Below are positions 23,695 through 31,929 of a DNA stretch of 53,275 nucleotides, one piece after another. Each line of letters begins with the position of its first letter. Positions within the stretch are counted from its first letter, which is position 1. The stretch is from an uncultured bacterium (GTDB taxonomy: Bacteria > Cyanobacteriota > Vampirovibrionia > Gastranaerophilales > Gastranaerophilaceae). The stretch covers positions 1 to 53,275 of the forward strand of contig URYF01000005.1 of the NCBI GenBank assembly GCA_900551965.1. Direction: 5' to 3'. The translations under genes were made by a program, and so were the position numbers. The notes below the pieces were generated by a model. The model did no database searches, was not told where the DNA came from, and saw only the letters and a program-made list of their open reading frames with translations.

Positions 23695-24743
23695 TAAATA
23701 ACCTGTCCGCCGCCTATCAGATGCCCGTCATTTATGTCATAAATAACGCCGGCTTGTCCTGCAGTGATTGAATTTACAGGTTCATAAAATGTTATTTCCG
23801 CTTTGTCTTCTAATATTTCTATCTGAGCTTTTTTGGCAGGCATGTTGTAACGTATTTTTACCATTGCATCAAACTTGTTTTCATTTAGCGGATATGAAAA
23901 ATTAAGATTTCTGATAACGGCTTTTGAGCGGAATCCGTCTTCATTTTTACCGAGGTAGACAATATTTTTTTCAGCATCAATATCGATTACATATAGCGGA
24001 TAAGCTGCAGCAATCCCGATACCTTTTCTTTGTCCGATGGTGTATTGGTAATAACCTGTGTGGGTGCCAAGCTTTTTACCTGTTGAAATTTCAATAAAAT
24101 CTCCTTTAGTTTCGCCGAATTTGTTAAGTAAATATTTTTTTGTTGTATTTGGTTTTTCAATAAAACAGATGTCCTGACTTTCTTTTGAGGATTTTGGCGG
24201 CAGGTCATAATCGTAAGCCATCTGGCGTACTTGAGCTTTTTCGTACTCATAGAGCGGGAAAATTGTTTTAGACAGGTGTTTTTGGTTTAGACGGTACAAA
24301 AAGTATAATTGGTCTTTATGTTCGTCTTTTGCGGGGTATAATTTATAAACCCCATCAATATTTCTTATATTTGCATAGTGACCTGTTGCAAATACCTCAG
24401 CTCCCAGAGTTGTGGTTGCATAATCAAAAATTTCGCCCCATTTTATAAACTGGTTGCATACTATACAAGGGTTTGGGGTTTGACCGTTTTTATATGAATT
24501 TTCAAAATAGTCGATAACTTGCTTTTTGAATTTTTCACTTACGTCTAAAATATAATGTTCTATTCCTAATTTATCAGCAACATTTTTGGCATTTTTGCAA
24601 ACGGTTTCAGCAGCCTGTGTGTTGACCATTTTCCCGGTAATACCGATTACTTTATAACCTTTTTTTTGTAATAGCAGGGCTGTTACGGAACTGTCAACTC
24701 CGCCGGATAATGCTACTGCAGCAATTTTTTTATTATCTTCCAT
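23691..24743 (-). CDS. mnmA: tRNA-specific 2-thiouridylase MnmA
   Basis: Makes 2-thiouridine at U34 of tRNA-Lys, -Glu and -Gln. 350 residues: PP-loop ALSGGVDSSV (residues 11-20), catalytic cysteines C96 (in NPCIVCN) and C192 (SQDICFI), and the conserved GQRKGIGIA and AGQAGVIYD segments. AAGGA precedes the ATG. Monocistronic in this window. Confidence 0.96.
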   Translation of the reverse strand: MEDNKKIAAVALSGGVDSSVTALLLQKKGYKVIGITGKMVNTQAAETVCKNAKNVADKLGIEHYILDVSEKFKKQVIDYFENSYKNGQTPNPCIVCNQFIKWGEIFDYATTTLGAEVFATGHYANIRNIDGVYKLYPAKDEHKDQLYFLYRLNQKHLSKTIFPLYEYEKAQVRQMAYDYDLPPKSSKESQDICFIEKPNTTKKYLLNKFGETKGDFIEISTGKKLGTHTGYYQYTIGQRKGIGIAAAYPLYVIDIDAEKNIVYLGKNEDGFRSKAVIRNLNFSYPLNENKFDAMVKIRYNMPAKKAQIEILEDKAEITFYEPVNSITAGQAGVIYDINDGHLIGGGQVIY

Positions 24744-24804
24744 TTTGAAATCCTTTTTGAGTTAATTATCTGTTAAATATGGTTGATATTCAAGGTGCAT
24801 ATTT

Positions 24805-24975
24805 GGTGACTTATATACAAAACTCTACTAAATGAAAAAACGCACGTCACTGCGAGCGACAGCGAAGCAGTTCAGAAAATTTTATTCAATCCCAAAATGG
24901 TACCGGATTGCTTCGAAAATCATAGATTTTCTAGCAATGACAATAGTGTTGGTGGAAACATGTATCTAACTCTCC
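24805..24975. mobile_element. MITE-like element, copy 2 (171 bp) with target-site duplication
   Basis: The ends are 15-base inverted repeats matching at 12 positions (GGTGACTTATATACA and GGAGAGTTAGATACA). ATATTT stands immediately outside both ends (24799-24804 and 24976-24981), a plausible 6-bp target duplication. The interior matches copy 1 at 4266, including the GTCACTGC...GAAGCAGTTC against GGATTGCTTCG...TAGCAATGAC palindrome. It codes for nothing, so it would need a transposase supplied elsewhere. It sits 23 bases before the 24999 gene start. Confidence 0.78.
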
Positions 24976-24983
24976 ATATTTTA

Positions 24984-24992
24984 TGTTATAAT
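24984..24992 (+). promoter_or_regulatory. Extended -10 box (TGTTATAAT) before the 24999 start
   Basis: TGTTATAAT is followed by GTTAGT and ATG with no Shine-Dalgarno site, predicting a leaderless mRNA. The box lies just outside the MITE, while any -35 contact would fall inside the element's right terminal repeat, so the insertion may have altered promoter strength. Confidence 0.6.
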
Positions 24993-24998
24993 GTTAGT

Positions 24999-25913
24999 AT
25001 GAAAAAGTTTATACTATCTGTAATTTTAAGTTTAGCTGTATGCTCCTTCGCTCCGGTTTTTGGAAACGAGGTTGAGGAGGATTATCTTGATATTGCGGCA
25101 AATTATTGTGTTGTTGGTGATTATGATTCCGCAATGACTTATCTTGATAAAATTCTTGAGATAAATCCAAATAACAAACAGGTGGCTGATTTGAAACGAG
25201 GTTTGGCTCATGTAATAGCGCAGGATAAGAAAACTTTTGTAACCGGGGTTAATCCATACGTCAAGCAGGCGATGGAGTATAAACGCTCAGGTGATACAAA
25301 AATGGAGTTCAATGCCCTAATGAAAGGTACTGAGTCTGAAAATGCGTATCTTGCTTATTATTACCTTGGTAATTTTTACAGAGATCAAAATGATTATCTA
25401 AAGGGTCTTGATGCATATAATGCGGCTTTATCTGCAAAGCCTGAGTTTGCACAGGTGTATTTATCTTCTGCGATAACATTATATGATGTTGGCAGGTATG
25501 ATGCTGTGATAAATCCTATTGATAAGTATCTAACTTTTGACCCGAAAGATGATTTAGCTTATGCTGTTAAATCTCGTGCTGAGTTTGAATTGGGAATGCT
25601 CGATCAGGCACGTGCTGATAATGATAAAGCTATTGAGATAAATAATTGCCCGGAATATCAATTTGACAGGGCTAAGATTTTGTATAAATCTGAAGATTAT
25701 AAAGCTGCAAAAGAAATATTTACTGAATTGCTTCCGGATATTCAAACTTCAAAGATTTATGAATATATGGGATACTGCGATTACGCAATGGGTGATTATA
25801 TGAGTGCATTGATGAATATCGATAAAGCTTTCATACTCTCTGATGATGACGTATATCTGGAAAATAAATATAATGAAATAAAAGGAATGTTGGAAAACAA
25901 GCAAGATGAGTAG
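24999..25913 (+). CDS. Exported TPR protein
   Basis: 304 residues with a signal peptide (MKKFILSVILSLAVCSFAPVFG) and five to six TPR units (DYDSAMTYLDKILEINPNNK, YLKGLDAYNAALSAKPEFAQ, YKAAKEIFTELLPDIQTSKI). Probably a periplasmic adaptor. ATG 24999 is preferred over upstream in-frame starts, which lie inside the MITE. It overlaps the next gene by eight bases, so the two are coupled. Confidence 0.85.
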   Translation: MKKFILSVILSLAVCSFAPVFGNEVEEDYLDIAANYCVVGDYDSAMTYLDKILEINPNNKQVADLKRGLAHVIAQDKKTFVTGVNPYVKQAMEYKRSGDTKMEFNALMKGTESENAYLAYYYLGNFYRDQNDYLKGLDAYNAALSAKPEFAQVYLSSAITLYDVGRYDAVINPIDKYLTFDPKDDLAYAVKSRAEFELGMLDQARADNDKAIEINNCPEYQFDRAKILYKSEDYKAAKEIFTELLPDIQTSKIYEYMGYCDYAMGDYMSALMNIDKAFILSDDDVYLENKYNEIKGMLENKQDE

Positions 25914-26907
25914 ACGTAAGTACAGAAATAAAGCAGTAAAAGAGAAAAAAGAAGGGTTTTTTACAAAGCTTACAAATGGTGTAATAACCCTGTGTCTTAC
26001 TGCCGGAATGCTTTGGGGGCTCCAAGCATGTTCTGTAGCGGGTAATCCGGGGTTAAAGTTTGCCCAGGTAAGTGATGTTCATTTCTTGGAAAACGGCACA
26101 AATATGACCTTTAAAATGACAGGTGAATCCCCTAGGCTTTTAGATGATGCCATTGCACAAATTAATGAAGAAAATGGTATTGATTTTACAATGTTTACGG
26201 GTGATTTGATTGATAAATCTTTTGAAAAAGAACTAAGGGCTGTCCTTCCCCATCTTGAAAAGCTTAATGCCCCATGGTATTTTGCGTTTGGCAACCATGA
26301 CAGGTGTGTCGGCGGTTATTTAACAACGCTTGTTTATCTTGATATGATTAGAAACTCTAATGCGAATTTTAAGTTCAAAAAGGCATATTATTCATTTGAA
26401 CCTAAAAAAAGTTACAAAGTTATAGTGCTTGATAATATTATTACAAATGAAATAACTTCAAACGGATATATTGATGATGAACAGCTAAAATGGCTTAAAA
26501 AAGAGCTTGATAGTTCAAAAAACGACACGGTATTACTTTTTATGCATGTTCCTGTTGTAGAACCGTTTGCAAGTCCTAACCATAAAATGCGTAACGGTAT
26601 TGTACTAAAACAGCTTATTGAAAGTTATGATAATCCTATAGGTGTTTTTCAAGGACATTATCATGCGGCAAAGATTACACAGCATGATAACGTTCTATAT
26701 GTAAGTACACCAGCTTTGGTGTCATATCCTAATGCATTCAGAATTGTTACGGTTACAAATTACAAAGACAAGGTTGTTTTCAATTTTGATTGGCGTGAGA
26801 CCCGAGAAACAACTATTCAAAAAATGGCAAAAATTTTAGTATTCTCAAGTTCGATTTATACTGGAGAAGAAAAAGATCAATCCGGAGTTTATGAAATTAA
26901 AAAATAA
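25906..26907 (+). CDS. Metallophosphoesterase lipoprotein
   Basis: 333 residues of the calcineurin-like phosphoesterase family. A basic N-terminus and hydrophobic helix end in a lipobox-like LWGLQAC (Cys42). The metal-site motifs are all present: QVSDVHFLE, FTGDLID, FGNHDR, LFMHVPV and GHYHA. The basic leader is unusually long (about 25 residues) for a lipoprotein signal, so a plain membrane anchor remains possible. Substrate unknown; relatives include 3',5'-cAMP phosphodiesterases and phosphatases. Coupled to the TPR gene upstream. Confidence 0.87.
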   Translation: MSRRKYRNKAVKEKKEGFFTKLTNGVITLCLTAGMLWGLQACSVAGNPGLKFAQVSDVHFLENGTNMTFKMTGESPRLLDDAIAQINEENGIDFTMFTGDLIDKSFEKELRAVLPHLEKLNAPWYFAFGNHDRCVGGYLTTLVYLDMIRNSNANFKFKKAYYSFEPKKSYKVIVLDNIITNEITSNGYIDDEQLKWLKKELDSSKNDTVLLFMHVPVVEPFASPNHKMRNGIVLKQLIESYDNPIGVFQGHYHAAKITQHDNVLYVSTPALVSYPNAFRIVTVTNYKDKVVFNFDWRETRETTIQKMAKILVFSSSIYTGEEKDQSGVYEIKK

Positions 26908-26921
26908 TTAGAGGGCTTAAT

Positions 26922-27845
26922 ATGAGTGAGTTTAAAGTAAAATTCAGAGGTGTAAGAGGAAGTTTCCCGGTAGCAGATAAAGATTTCTTGAAATACGGGG
27001 GAAATACATCTTGTGTTGAACTTAATGTTGGCGGGCATGTAATTATTCTGGATGCCGGAACAGGTATTGTCGGTGTTGGGGATGATTTAATGGAAAAGTA
27101 TATTGCCTCATCTGTTGAACCTGAAAAACGTTGTCCTATTAATTCTACAATTTTGGTTTCGCATATTCATCAGGATCATCTTCTCGGGTTGACTTTTTTC
27201 AAGCCGCTTCATGTTAAATCTGCTAATTTAATGATGTTTGGAAGCAGCGTTTCGGATTCTTCTTTGTCGCATGATTTATCAGAACTTATTTTTGGAAAAA
27301 CATTTCCGCTGGATTTGGGTGATATTGCTTGTAATCTTGACATTCGTGATATATTTGACGGGCAGTGTATTCTTATGAAGCCCGGTCAAAAACCTATGCT
27401 TGCTGATTTAGCGCAAGTTGAGGCTAAGGATGAAGATGTTTTAATAACTTTTTATAAATCGTATGTTCATCCGCAAGATGGGGTGATGGTTTATCGCATA
27501 TCATACAAAGGGAAATCTATTGTTTATGCAACAGATAAAGAGTGTTATTTTGGCGGCGACAAGAAGTTTGTCAAATTTGCTCAAAATTGTGATGTGCTGG
27601 TTCATGATGCGCAATATACGACAGAAGATTATTTGAATCCGTATTCCCCAAAACAGGGTTATGGTCATTCAACATTTGATATGGCGGTTGAGGTTATGAA
27701 GCAGGCAAAAGCTAGAAAACTTGTATTTTTTCACTATGATCCGTCTTATGATGATACAAAACTTGATAGGATTCAGGAACATTACAGCTCTGATAATAAA
27801 AATGTTTATATGGCGAGTGAAGGTCTTGAATTTGAACTTATTTAA
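26922..27845 (+). CDS. Metallo-beta-lactamase-fold hydrolase
   Basis: 307 residues, no signal peptide. The hallmark HxHxDH is seen in SHIHQDHLLG; further ligands are likely in ATDKE, LVHDAQY and FFHYDP. The N-terminus KFRGVRGSFPV and GGNTSCVEL match the PhnP / RNase Z-like / cyclic-phosphodiesterase branch, so phosphodiester hydrolysis is more likely than beta-lactam hydrolysis. GAGGG precedes the ATG. It is 14 bases after the phosphoesterase gene, probably the same transcript. Confidence 0.87.
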   Translation: MSEFKVKFRGVRGSFPVADKDFLKYGGNTSCVELNVGGHVIILDAGTGIVGVGDDLMEKYIASSVEPEKRCPINSTILVSHIHQDHLLGLTFFKPLHVKSANLMMFGSSVSDSSLSHDLSELIFGKTFPLDLGDIACNLDIRDIFDGQCILMKPGQKPMLADLAQVEAKDEDVLITFYKSYVHPQDGVMVYRISYKGKSIVYATDKECYFGGDKKFVKFAQNCDVLVHDAQYTTEDYLNPYSPKQGYGHSTFDMAVEVMKQAKARKLVFFHYDPSYDDTKLDRIQEHYSSDNKNVYMASEGLEFELI

Positions 27846-27884
27846 TCAATGTTGAATATTTTTAAATTTTAATTAAACAGGTTA

Positions 27885-28451
27885 ATGATGAAAAGGTTTA
27901 TTACTTTATTGGTAATTTTATTTACAACACTTCCGGGAGTCTGCGCTCCGGGAACTACTGCAACTTATGTTATTGATCCTGTAAAAAATGCTTACGAACA
28001 TAATAATCTTGGGGTTATTTATGTTGAAGAAAAATGCTATTATGCGGCTATTCAGGAGTTTAAAATGGCAATAAGCCTTAATCCAAAAACACAGGCAACA
28101 GCTGTGTATTTTAATAACCTTGGAAAAGTTTATATGACAATCGGGTATCCTGATTTGGCGCTTGATTGTTTTCAGAATGCTAAAACCCAGTATAATTTGA
28201 ATTTTGAATATTATAAAAACCTTGTTGATTGTTATAAAAAACTCGGAATGGTTAATGCTAAACTTCAAGAGTATAAGTCTAAAACCTCAACTCCGCTGGA
28301 CAAAATAATGTTGGGATTATTGTATGAGCAAGCCGGAGATAAGAAAAAGGCTGTTATTGTACTTGATGAATTTGCGATGTCTGAACCTAATTTGTTAATT
28401 ACTCCAGCTGTTAAAGATTATATTCAGCAAATAGTAAATGAACTTATATAA
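27885..28451 (+). CDS. Small exported TPR protein
   Basis: 188 residues. Signal peptide MMKRFITLLVILFTTLPGVCA, then three TPR-like units (NNLGVIYVEEKCYYAAIQEF, NNLGKVYMTIGYPDLALDCF, LGLLYEQAGDKKKAVIVLDE). The last gene of the 24999-28451 set, followed by a terminator. An ATG at 27888 is an equally good start. Confidence 0.82.
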   Translation: MMKRFITLLVILFTTLPGVCAPGTTATYVIDPVKNAYEHNNLGVIYVEEKCYYAAIQEFKMAISLNPKTQATAVYFNNLGKVYMTIGYPDLALDCFQNAKTQYNLNFEYYKNLVDCYKKLGMVNAKLQEYKSKTSTPLDKIMLGLLYEQAGDKKKAVIVLDEFAMSEPNLLITPAVKDYIQQIVNELI

Positions 28452-28467
28452 AAAAAGATCTCATAAA

Positions 28468-28499
28468 AAGAACTGACCCCTGTTAAGGGATCAGCTCTT
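28468..28499. terminator. Bidirectional terminator hairpin
   Basis: AAGAACTGACCCC and GGGATCAGCTCTT form a 13-position stem with two mismatches around a TGTTAA loop, between two convergent gene ends. On the minus strand a U-rich stretch follows about 10 bases later. Confidence 0.65.
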
Positions 28500-28519
28500 C
28501 TTGTATTGTAGATGTAAAT

Positions 28520-29272
28520 TTATTTTTTGTATTTTGCTAACAAGTTTGTTGAACCGGTATCAAAAGACTGCGGTGCAGCAACTTGTGCCGGTTGAGTATT
28601 AGAACCTTCCGATTCTTTCATTGCACCTTTCATTGATGGTGAAGATTTATCTCCGGCTTGTTGTACCTGGGTTCCGTTCATTCTTGCTTCTCTTTCGTTC
28701 ATTTTCTTTTCAACTTTACCTGCAAGAGGGGTTGCTATAAATGGAACTAACATACGTTTTCCGACGATAGTTGCGGCTGCAAGAGAAGTAAGACCTCCAA
28801 ATGCATCTTTAACGTTATCTCTGATTTTTGCAAATTCTTTGTTGAATTTGTCACCGTGAATATCAGAGAATCCAGGTTGGTTCTTAACAAGAGAGTGGTA
28901 TGTTTTTCTGATAGGTCTGTCAAATAATTTGCCGAAGAATTTATCAAACATCTTAGTCTGGCAGACTTTGTGAGAAACTGTGAAGAACATCAATAATTGC
29001 AGAGCAATCATTAATACCCCGTTTGTTAAGTCTAAAGATGCAACGAATTTACGTTTATCATCCGGGATATCTTTGTTATTCAAACTTTGAGTTACATATA
29101 AGTAGCAGCCTAAACCGTCTTTTGCGATAATAGAGGCAACACCCAAGCCATCAATATATTTTCTGTTGTTATTATAAACTTCGGTTCCTGCCTTTTTGGC
29201 AACTCCGCTATTTGCAAATGCTTTTAATCCTTTAGCTATCGGCATTATTATTGGGTGAATTATATTACTCAT
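28520..29272 (-). CDS. Lineage-specific membrane protein
   Basis: 250 residues, no recognised family. Hydrophobic stretches lie near residues 42-62, 82-102 and 163-182 (GGLTSLAAATIVGKRMLVPF). The C-terminal 60 residues are polar and Ser/Gln/Pro-rich (KSSPSMKGAMKESEGSNTQP), ending LLAKYKK, probably disordered. Its ATG overlaps the upstream gene's stop by one base (TAATG) and GGAGGTG lies ahead, so the two proteins are coupled and probably work together. Confidence 0.7.
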   Translation of the reverse strand: MSNIIHPIIMPIAKGLKAFANSGVAKKAGTEVYNNNRKYIDGLGVASIIAKDGLGCYLYVTQSLNNKDIPDDKRKFVASLDLTNGVLMIALQLLMFFTVSHKVCQTKMFDKFFGKLFDRPIRKTYHSLVKNQPGFSDIHGDKFNKEFAKIRDNVKDAFGGLTSLAAATIVGKRMLVPFIATPLAGKVEKKMNEREARMNGTQVQQAGDKSSPSMKGAMKESEGSNTQPAQVAAPQSFDTGSTNLLAKYKK

Positions 29273-30894
29273 TATTTCACCTCCGCTTTCTTATTGTTTT
29301 TTTCGGCTTTTGCAGCAGCAGCTTTGTTTGAAAGGTTCGGGAATGCTCTGTCCATAAACCAAGGATAAATCTTATTCAGCATCCAACAGGTCGCAGGAAG
29401 GATTGCAAGAGATACGCCTAAGCCTGTCCAACGTTTCAGACCGTCAATATTTGCTTTGGCATGTTTCTTTTGTTGAGCTCCAATATTTTTAGCAATAGAC
29501 TTAACTTTATCTCTAAGTCTTGTTCCCATACATTCAAGCCATTCAATAGATTGTTCAATTTCTGATTCTTTAATATTTTGAGCGCGTAGTTTTGTTTTTA
29601 CTGAGCTTTCTGACACTTCAATTGCTTCGTCAATAATTGCTTGAGCTTCTTTTACCGTGATGCCGGTATTAGAAAGTAATTTAGCCTTAATTTTTGACAA
29701 TGTATCAATTGTACCATCAATAGCATCAGTTCTTCTATGGATTGCTTCAGCTACGTAATCGGAAATTTCTTTTGTTGATTTTTTAGATTGCATTACGTGA
29801 ACGCTTTCAATCATTTTGTCAATCTTATCACAAAGAACTCTTATTCCCGGAGAATCAAAACTTGTGTTTTTATCCCTGATTTCTTTGACAATTTTTATAA
29901 GTTCTTCATTTACACTCTTTTTAGAAGAATCTTTTTTAATTTCGTCTTTTAATTCTTTAATAATTTGTTTACATTCGTTTTCAAAATCCTTGTTAGATAA
30001 TTGGATTTTGTTTTCCGGTAACCGTTCAAATTCTGTCTGGGCATAATCTTGAGAAACTTTGCTGCGTATTCTTTGTAATATATTTATAGTTTCGTCAGGG
30101 TGATCATGGAAGAATATACCACGGTCAATCTTTTTCGGTAATTTTTGGTTTATTGCCAGACGTCTTTCATTCTTTTCTGTTTCGATAAGAGTATTTAAAG
30201 TTTCTTCGAATAAGTTTTTGAAGTCTTGTTTTGGCATTTCCATTGTGGACATTGTTTTGCCATCGGTTGTATTAAATACAATCCTGTCTTCTTCAATCAT
30301 TTTTGTAAGTTTTGGCTCATAAACTTCTTTGTTATACTTTTCGATAGCATCTTTCATTTCAGCTTTTGTATATTTCTTATCAGGATTTTGTTTTTTAATT
30401 ATTGCTTTAACATAATCATCAGATGGGAATAATGTTGAATTATGGCTTACCGGGAGGAATCCTACATCTGATAATTTTTTAATTAATGAGTTAAACGGAA
30501 CAACAATAGCAGCTTGAGTTGCTACTGCAAGAACTGCAGATACCGGCTGTCTCCAGGCTGTATAAGTTCTGGTATTCTCGTCTGTGTCTGAAATAGGGTT
30601 GTATTTAATAAACAACGGGGCTACTAAACCTGTACCTACCGCGTTTATTAACTGGTTTTGAACCTCTCCCATGCCTTCATGGATTTTTACCATTCGTTTA
30701 ATTTTCTTTGGCATAATCTCAAGTAAGAAGTCTTTAAGAGATTTTGCGGCTTGAACGGGTTTTGCGGCTGCGCCGGTAAAACTTGTGCTGTCTTGAGGCA
30801 TGCTCAAATATGCACGGTTTCCAGCGGGTCTTCCGCTGAGGAGATTTTGGGCTGAATAGCCGTCAATACTACCTTTAATCTTTTCGATACTCAT
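29272..30894 (-). CDS. Lineage-specific helical membrane protein
   Basis: 540 residues, no recognised family. The N-terminal 45 residues are polar and end DSTSFTGAA. Hydrophobic segments near 82-98 and 118-140 are followed by a long, highly charged helical region (about 170-480; ECKQIIKELKDEIKKDSSKK, EIVKEIRDKN), and a last hydrophobic helix near 500-520 (LGVSLAILPATCWMLNKIYP). The soluble middle may form a long coiled structure between membrane anchors. Coupled to the 28520-29272 gene. Confidence 0.7.
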   Translation of the reverse strand: MSIEKIKGSIDGYSAQNLLSGRPAGNRAYLSMPQDSTSFTGAAAKPVQAAKSLKDFLLEIMPKKIKRMVKIHEGMGEVQNQLINAVGTGLVAPLFIKYNPISDTDENTRTYTAWRQPVSAVLAVATQAAIVVPFNSLIKKLSDVGFLPVSHNSTLFPSDDYVKAIIKKQNPDKKYTKAEMKDAIEKYNKEVYEPKLTKMIEEDRIVFNTTDGKTMSTMEMPKQDFKNLFEETLNTLIETEKNERRLAINQKLPKKIDRGIFFHDHPDETINILQRIRSKVSQDYAQTEFERLPENKIQLSNKDFENECKQIIKELKDEIKKDSSKKSVNEELIKIVKEIRDKNTSFDSPGIRVLCDKIDKMIESVHVMQSKKSTKEISDYVAEAIHRRTDAIDGTIDTLSKIKAKLLSNTGITVKEAQAIIDEAIEVSESSVKTKLRAQNIKESEIEQSIEWLECMGTRLRDKVKSIAKNIGAQQKKHAKANIDGLKRWTGLGVSLAILPATCWMLNKIYPWFMDRAFPNLSNKAAAAKAEKNNKKAEVK

Positions 30895-31028
30895 TTTACA
30901 CCTACTATGACCTTCTATATATATAGAATCCCAAACATTGAAAAAATTGCTAGTAATTCAGCATTTGTAAAGAAATATTAAAATAATACCCTTAACTCTT
31001 TTTCCTAAAATGCAGAGAAACGACCTTT

Positions 31029-31085
31029 GGTTATTTTTTATAAAATAACCGGTTTCCCGCAGTGTTCCCAAAGAGGAAACACTGC
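31029..31085 (-). terminator. Two tandem hairpins after the thioredoxin gene
   Basis: Read on the minus strand, a stem GCAGTGTTTCC with GG-AACACTGC (31085-31059, one bulged base) is followed by a perfect 9-bp stem GGTTATTTT/AAAATAACC (31050-31029). They lie 56-112 bases after the thioredoxin stop and 135 bases before the next start codon. The first may end the upstream transcript; the second has no clear U-run. They could also form a structured leader for the 29272-30894 gene. The rest of 30895-31140 is plain AT-rich sequence. Confidence 0.45.
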
Positions 31086-31140
31086 AATTATACAAAACAC
31101 ATATTAAAATTGAAAGTATTATATAAAGATTTGTTAATCT

Positions 31141-31704
31141 TTATTTTTTTGAATCCAGTAACTTTCTGATTCTTATAAATCTGTCTAATTCCGGACTTAT
31201 TGTTTCTACTTTACCCAATAGAGCGTTAGACAATAAGATTTTGTTATCATATTTTGGATCAAGGATAAATACTGTTGGAAATCCTGTAATCCCGATTTCG
31301 TTTACGATTTTTTCGTATTTTTTATCTTCAACGTTAACCTTTGCAAATTCCAGATCATCTTTATATTTTTCAGATAATGCTTGATATACCGGCATAAACT
31401 TTATGCAATAATGGCACCAGTCAGCATAAAATAATGCTAATACAGGTTTTTTGCCTTTCATCGCTTTATTATATTCAATACCAATATTGTATTCTGACGG
31501 TTTTTTAGGTTCACCTGCCAAATCCATCGGCATTGCTTCTTCGTATGATTCCATTGCTTTTGCTTTTTCTGCTTTAAATTTGTTAAATTGATAGTATTCA
31601 AAACCGCCTACAGAACAAATTACAAGTACTAATAGAACCAAAGTTACTATTGCTACATTTTTTTTGTTAGCATTTTGAATTTTTTCTTTCAAATTGAATC
31701 CCAT
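31141..31704 (-). CDS. Membrane-anchored thioredoxin-like protein
   Basis: 187 residues. One N-terminal transmembrane helix at about 17-36 (VAIVTLVLLVLVICSVGGF) and an extracytoplasmic thioredoxin fold with redox motif DWCHYC (C97, C100) and cis-Pro in ITGFPTVFIL. It is likely a periplasmic thiol reductase or disulfide-handling protein of the TlpA/thioredoxin type. AGGAGAT precedes the ATG. Monocistronic. Confidence 0.87.
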   Translation of the reverse strand: MGFNLKEKIQNANKKNVAIVTLVLLVLVICSVGGFEYYQFNKFKAEKAKAMESYEEAMPMDLAGEPKKPSEYNIGIEYNKAMKGKKPVLALFYADWCHYCIKFMPVYQALSEKYKDDLEFAKVNVEDKKYEKIVNEIGITGFPTVFILDPKYDNKILLSNALLGKVETISPELDRFIRIRKLLDSKK

Positions 31705-31837
31705 TTTAAAAATCTCCTCTTTTCAACATAATTATTATAATATGAAAATCATACGGCTCATGAAGTTAACAAAAGTTTACCTTAATATTTGTTAACATGA
31801 TGTAATGAATGGTATATATTTGGGTATATACAAAGTA

Positions 31838-31843
31838 TATAAT
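31838..31843 (+). promoter_or_regulatory. Likely -10 box for the second sigma-factor gene
   Basis: TATAAT within the 225-base gap 31705-31929, with no clear -35 at 17 bases upstream. It leaves a leader of about 80 bases with a weak GCAG/CTGC stem (31879-31896), then AAGGAG before ATG. No known riboswitch form is seen in the gap. Confidence 0.4.
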
Positions 31844-31929
31844 CTCGTGTTACATTACCCACCCCCAGTGATGAAGCAGTGTAAATTCTGCTGCGTATTT
31901 CTGATGCAAATAAGAAGGAGTTTAGATTT

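Noticed and set aside
24897..24998. Upstream extension of the 24999 TPR gene
   Set aside because: It lies in the MITE and before the promoter; the signal peptide begins at 24999.
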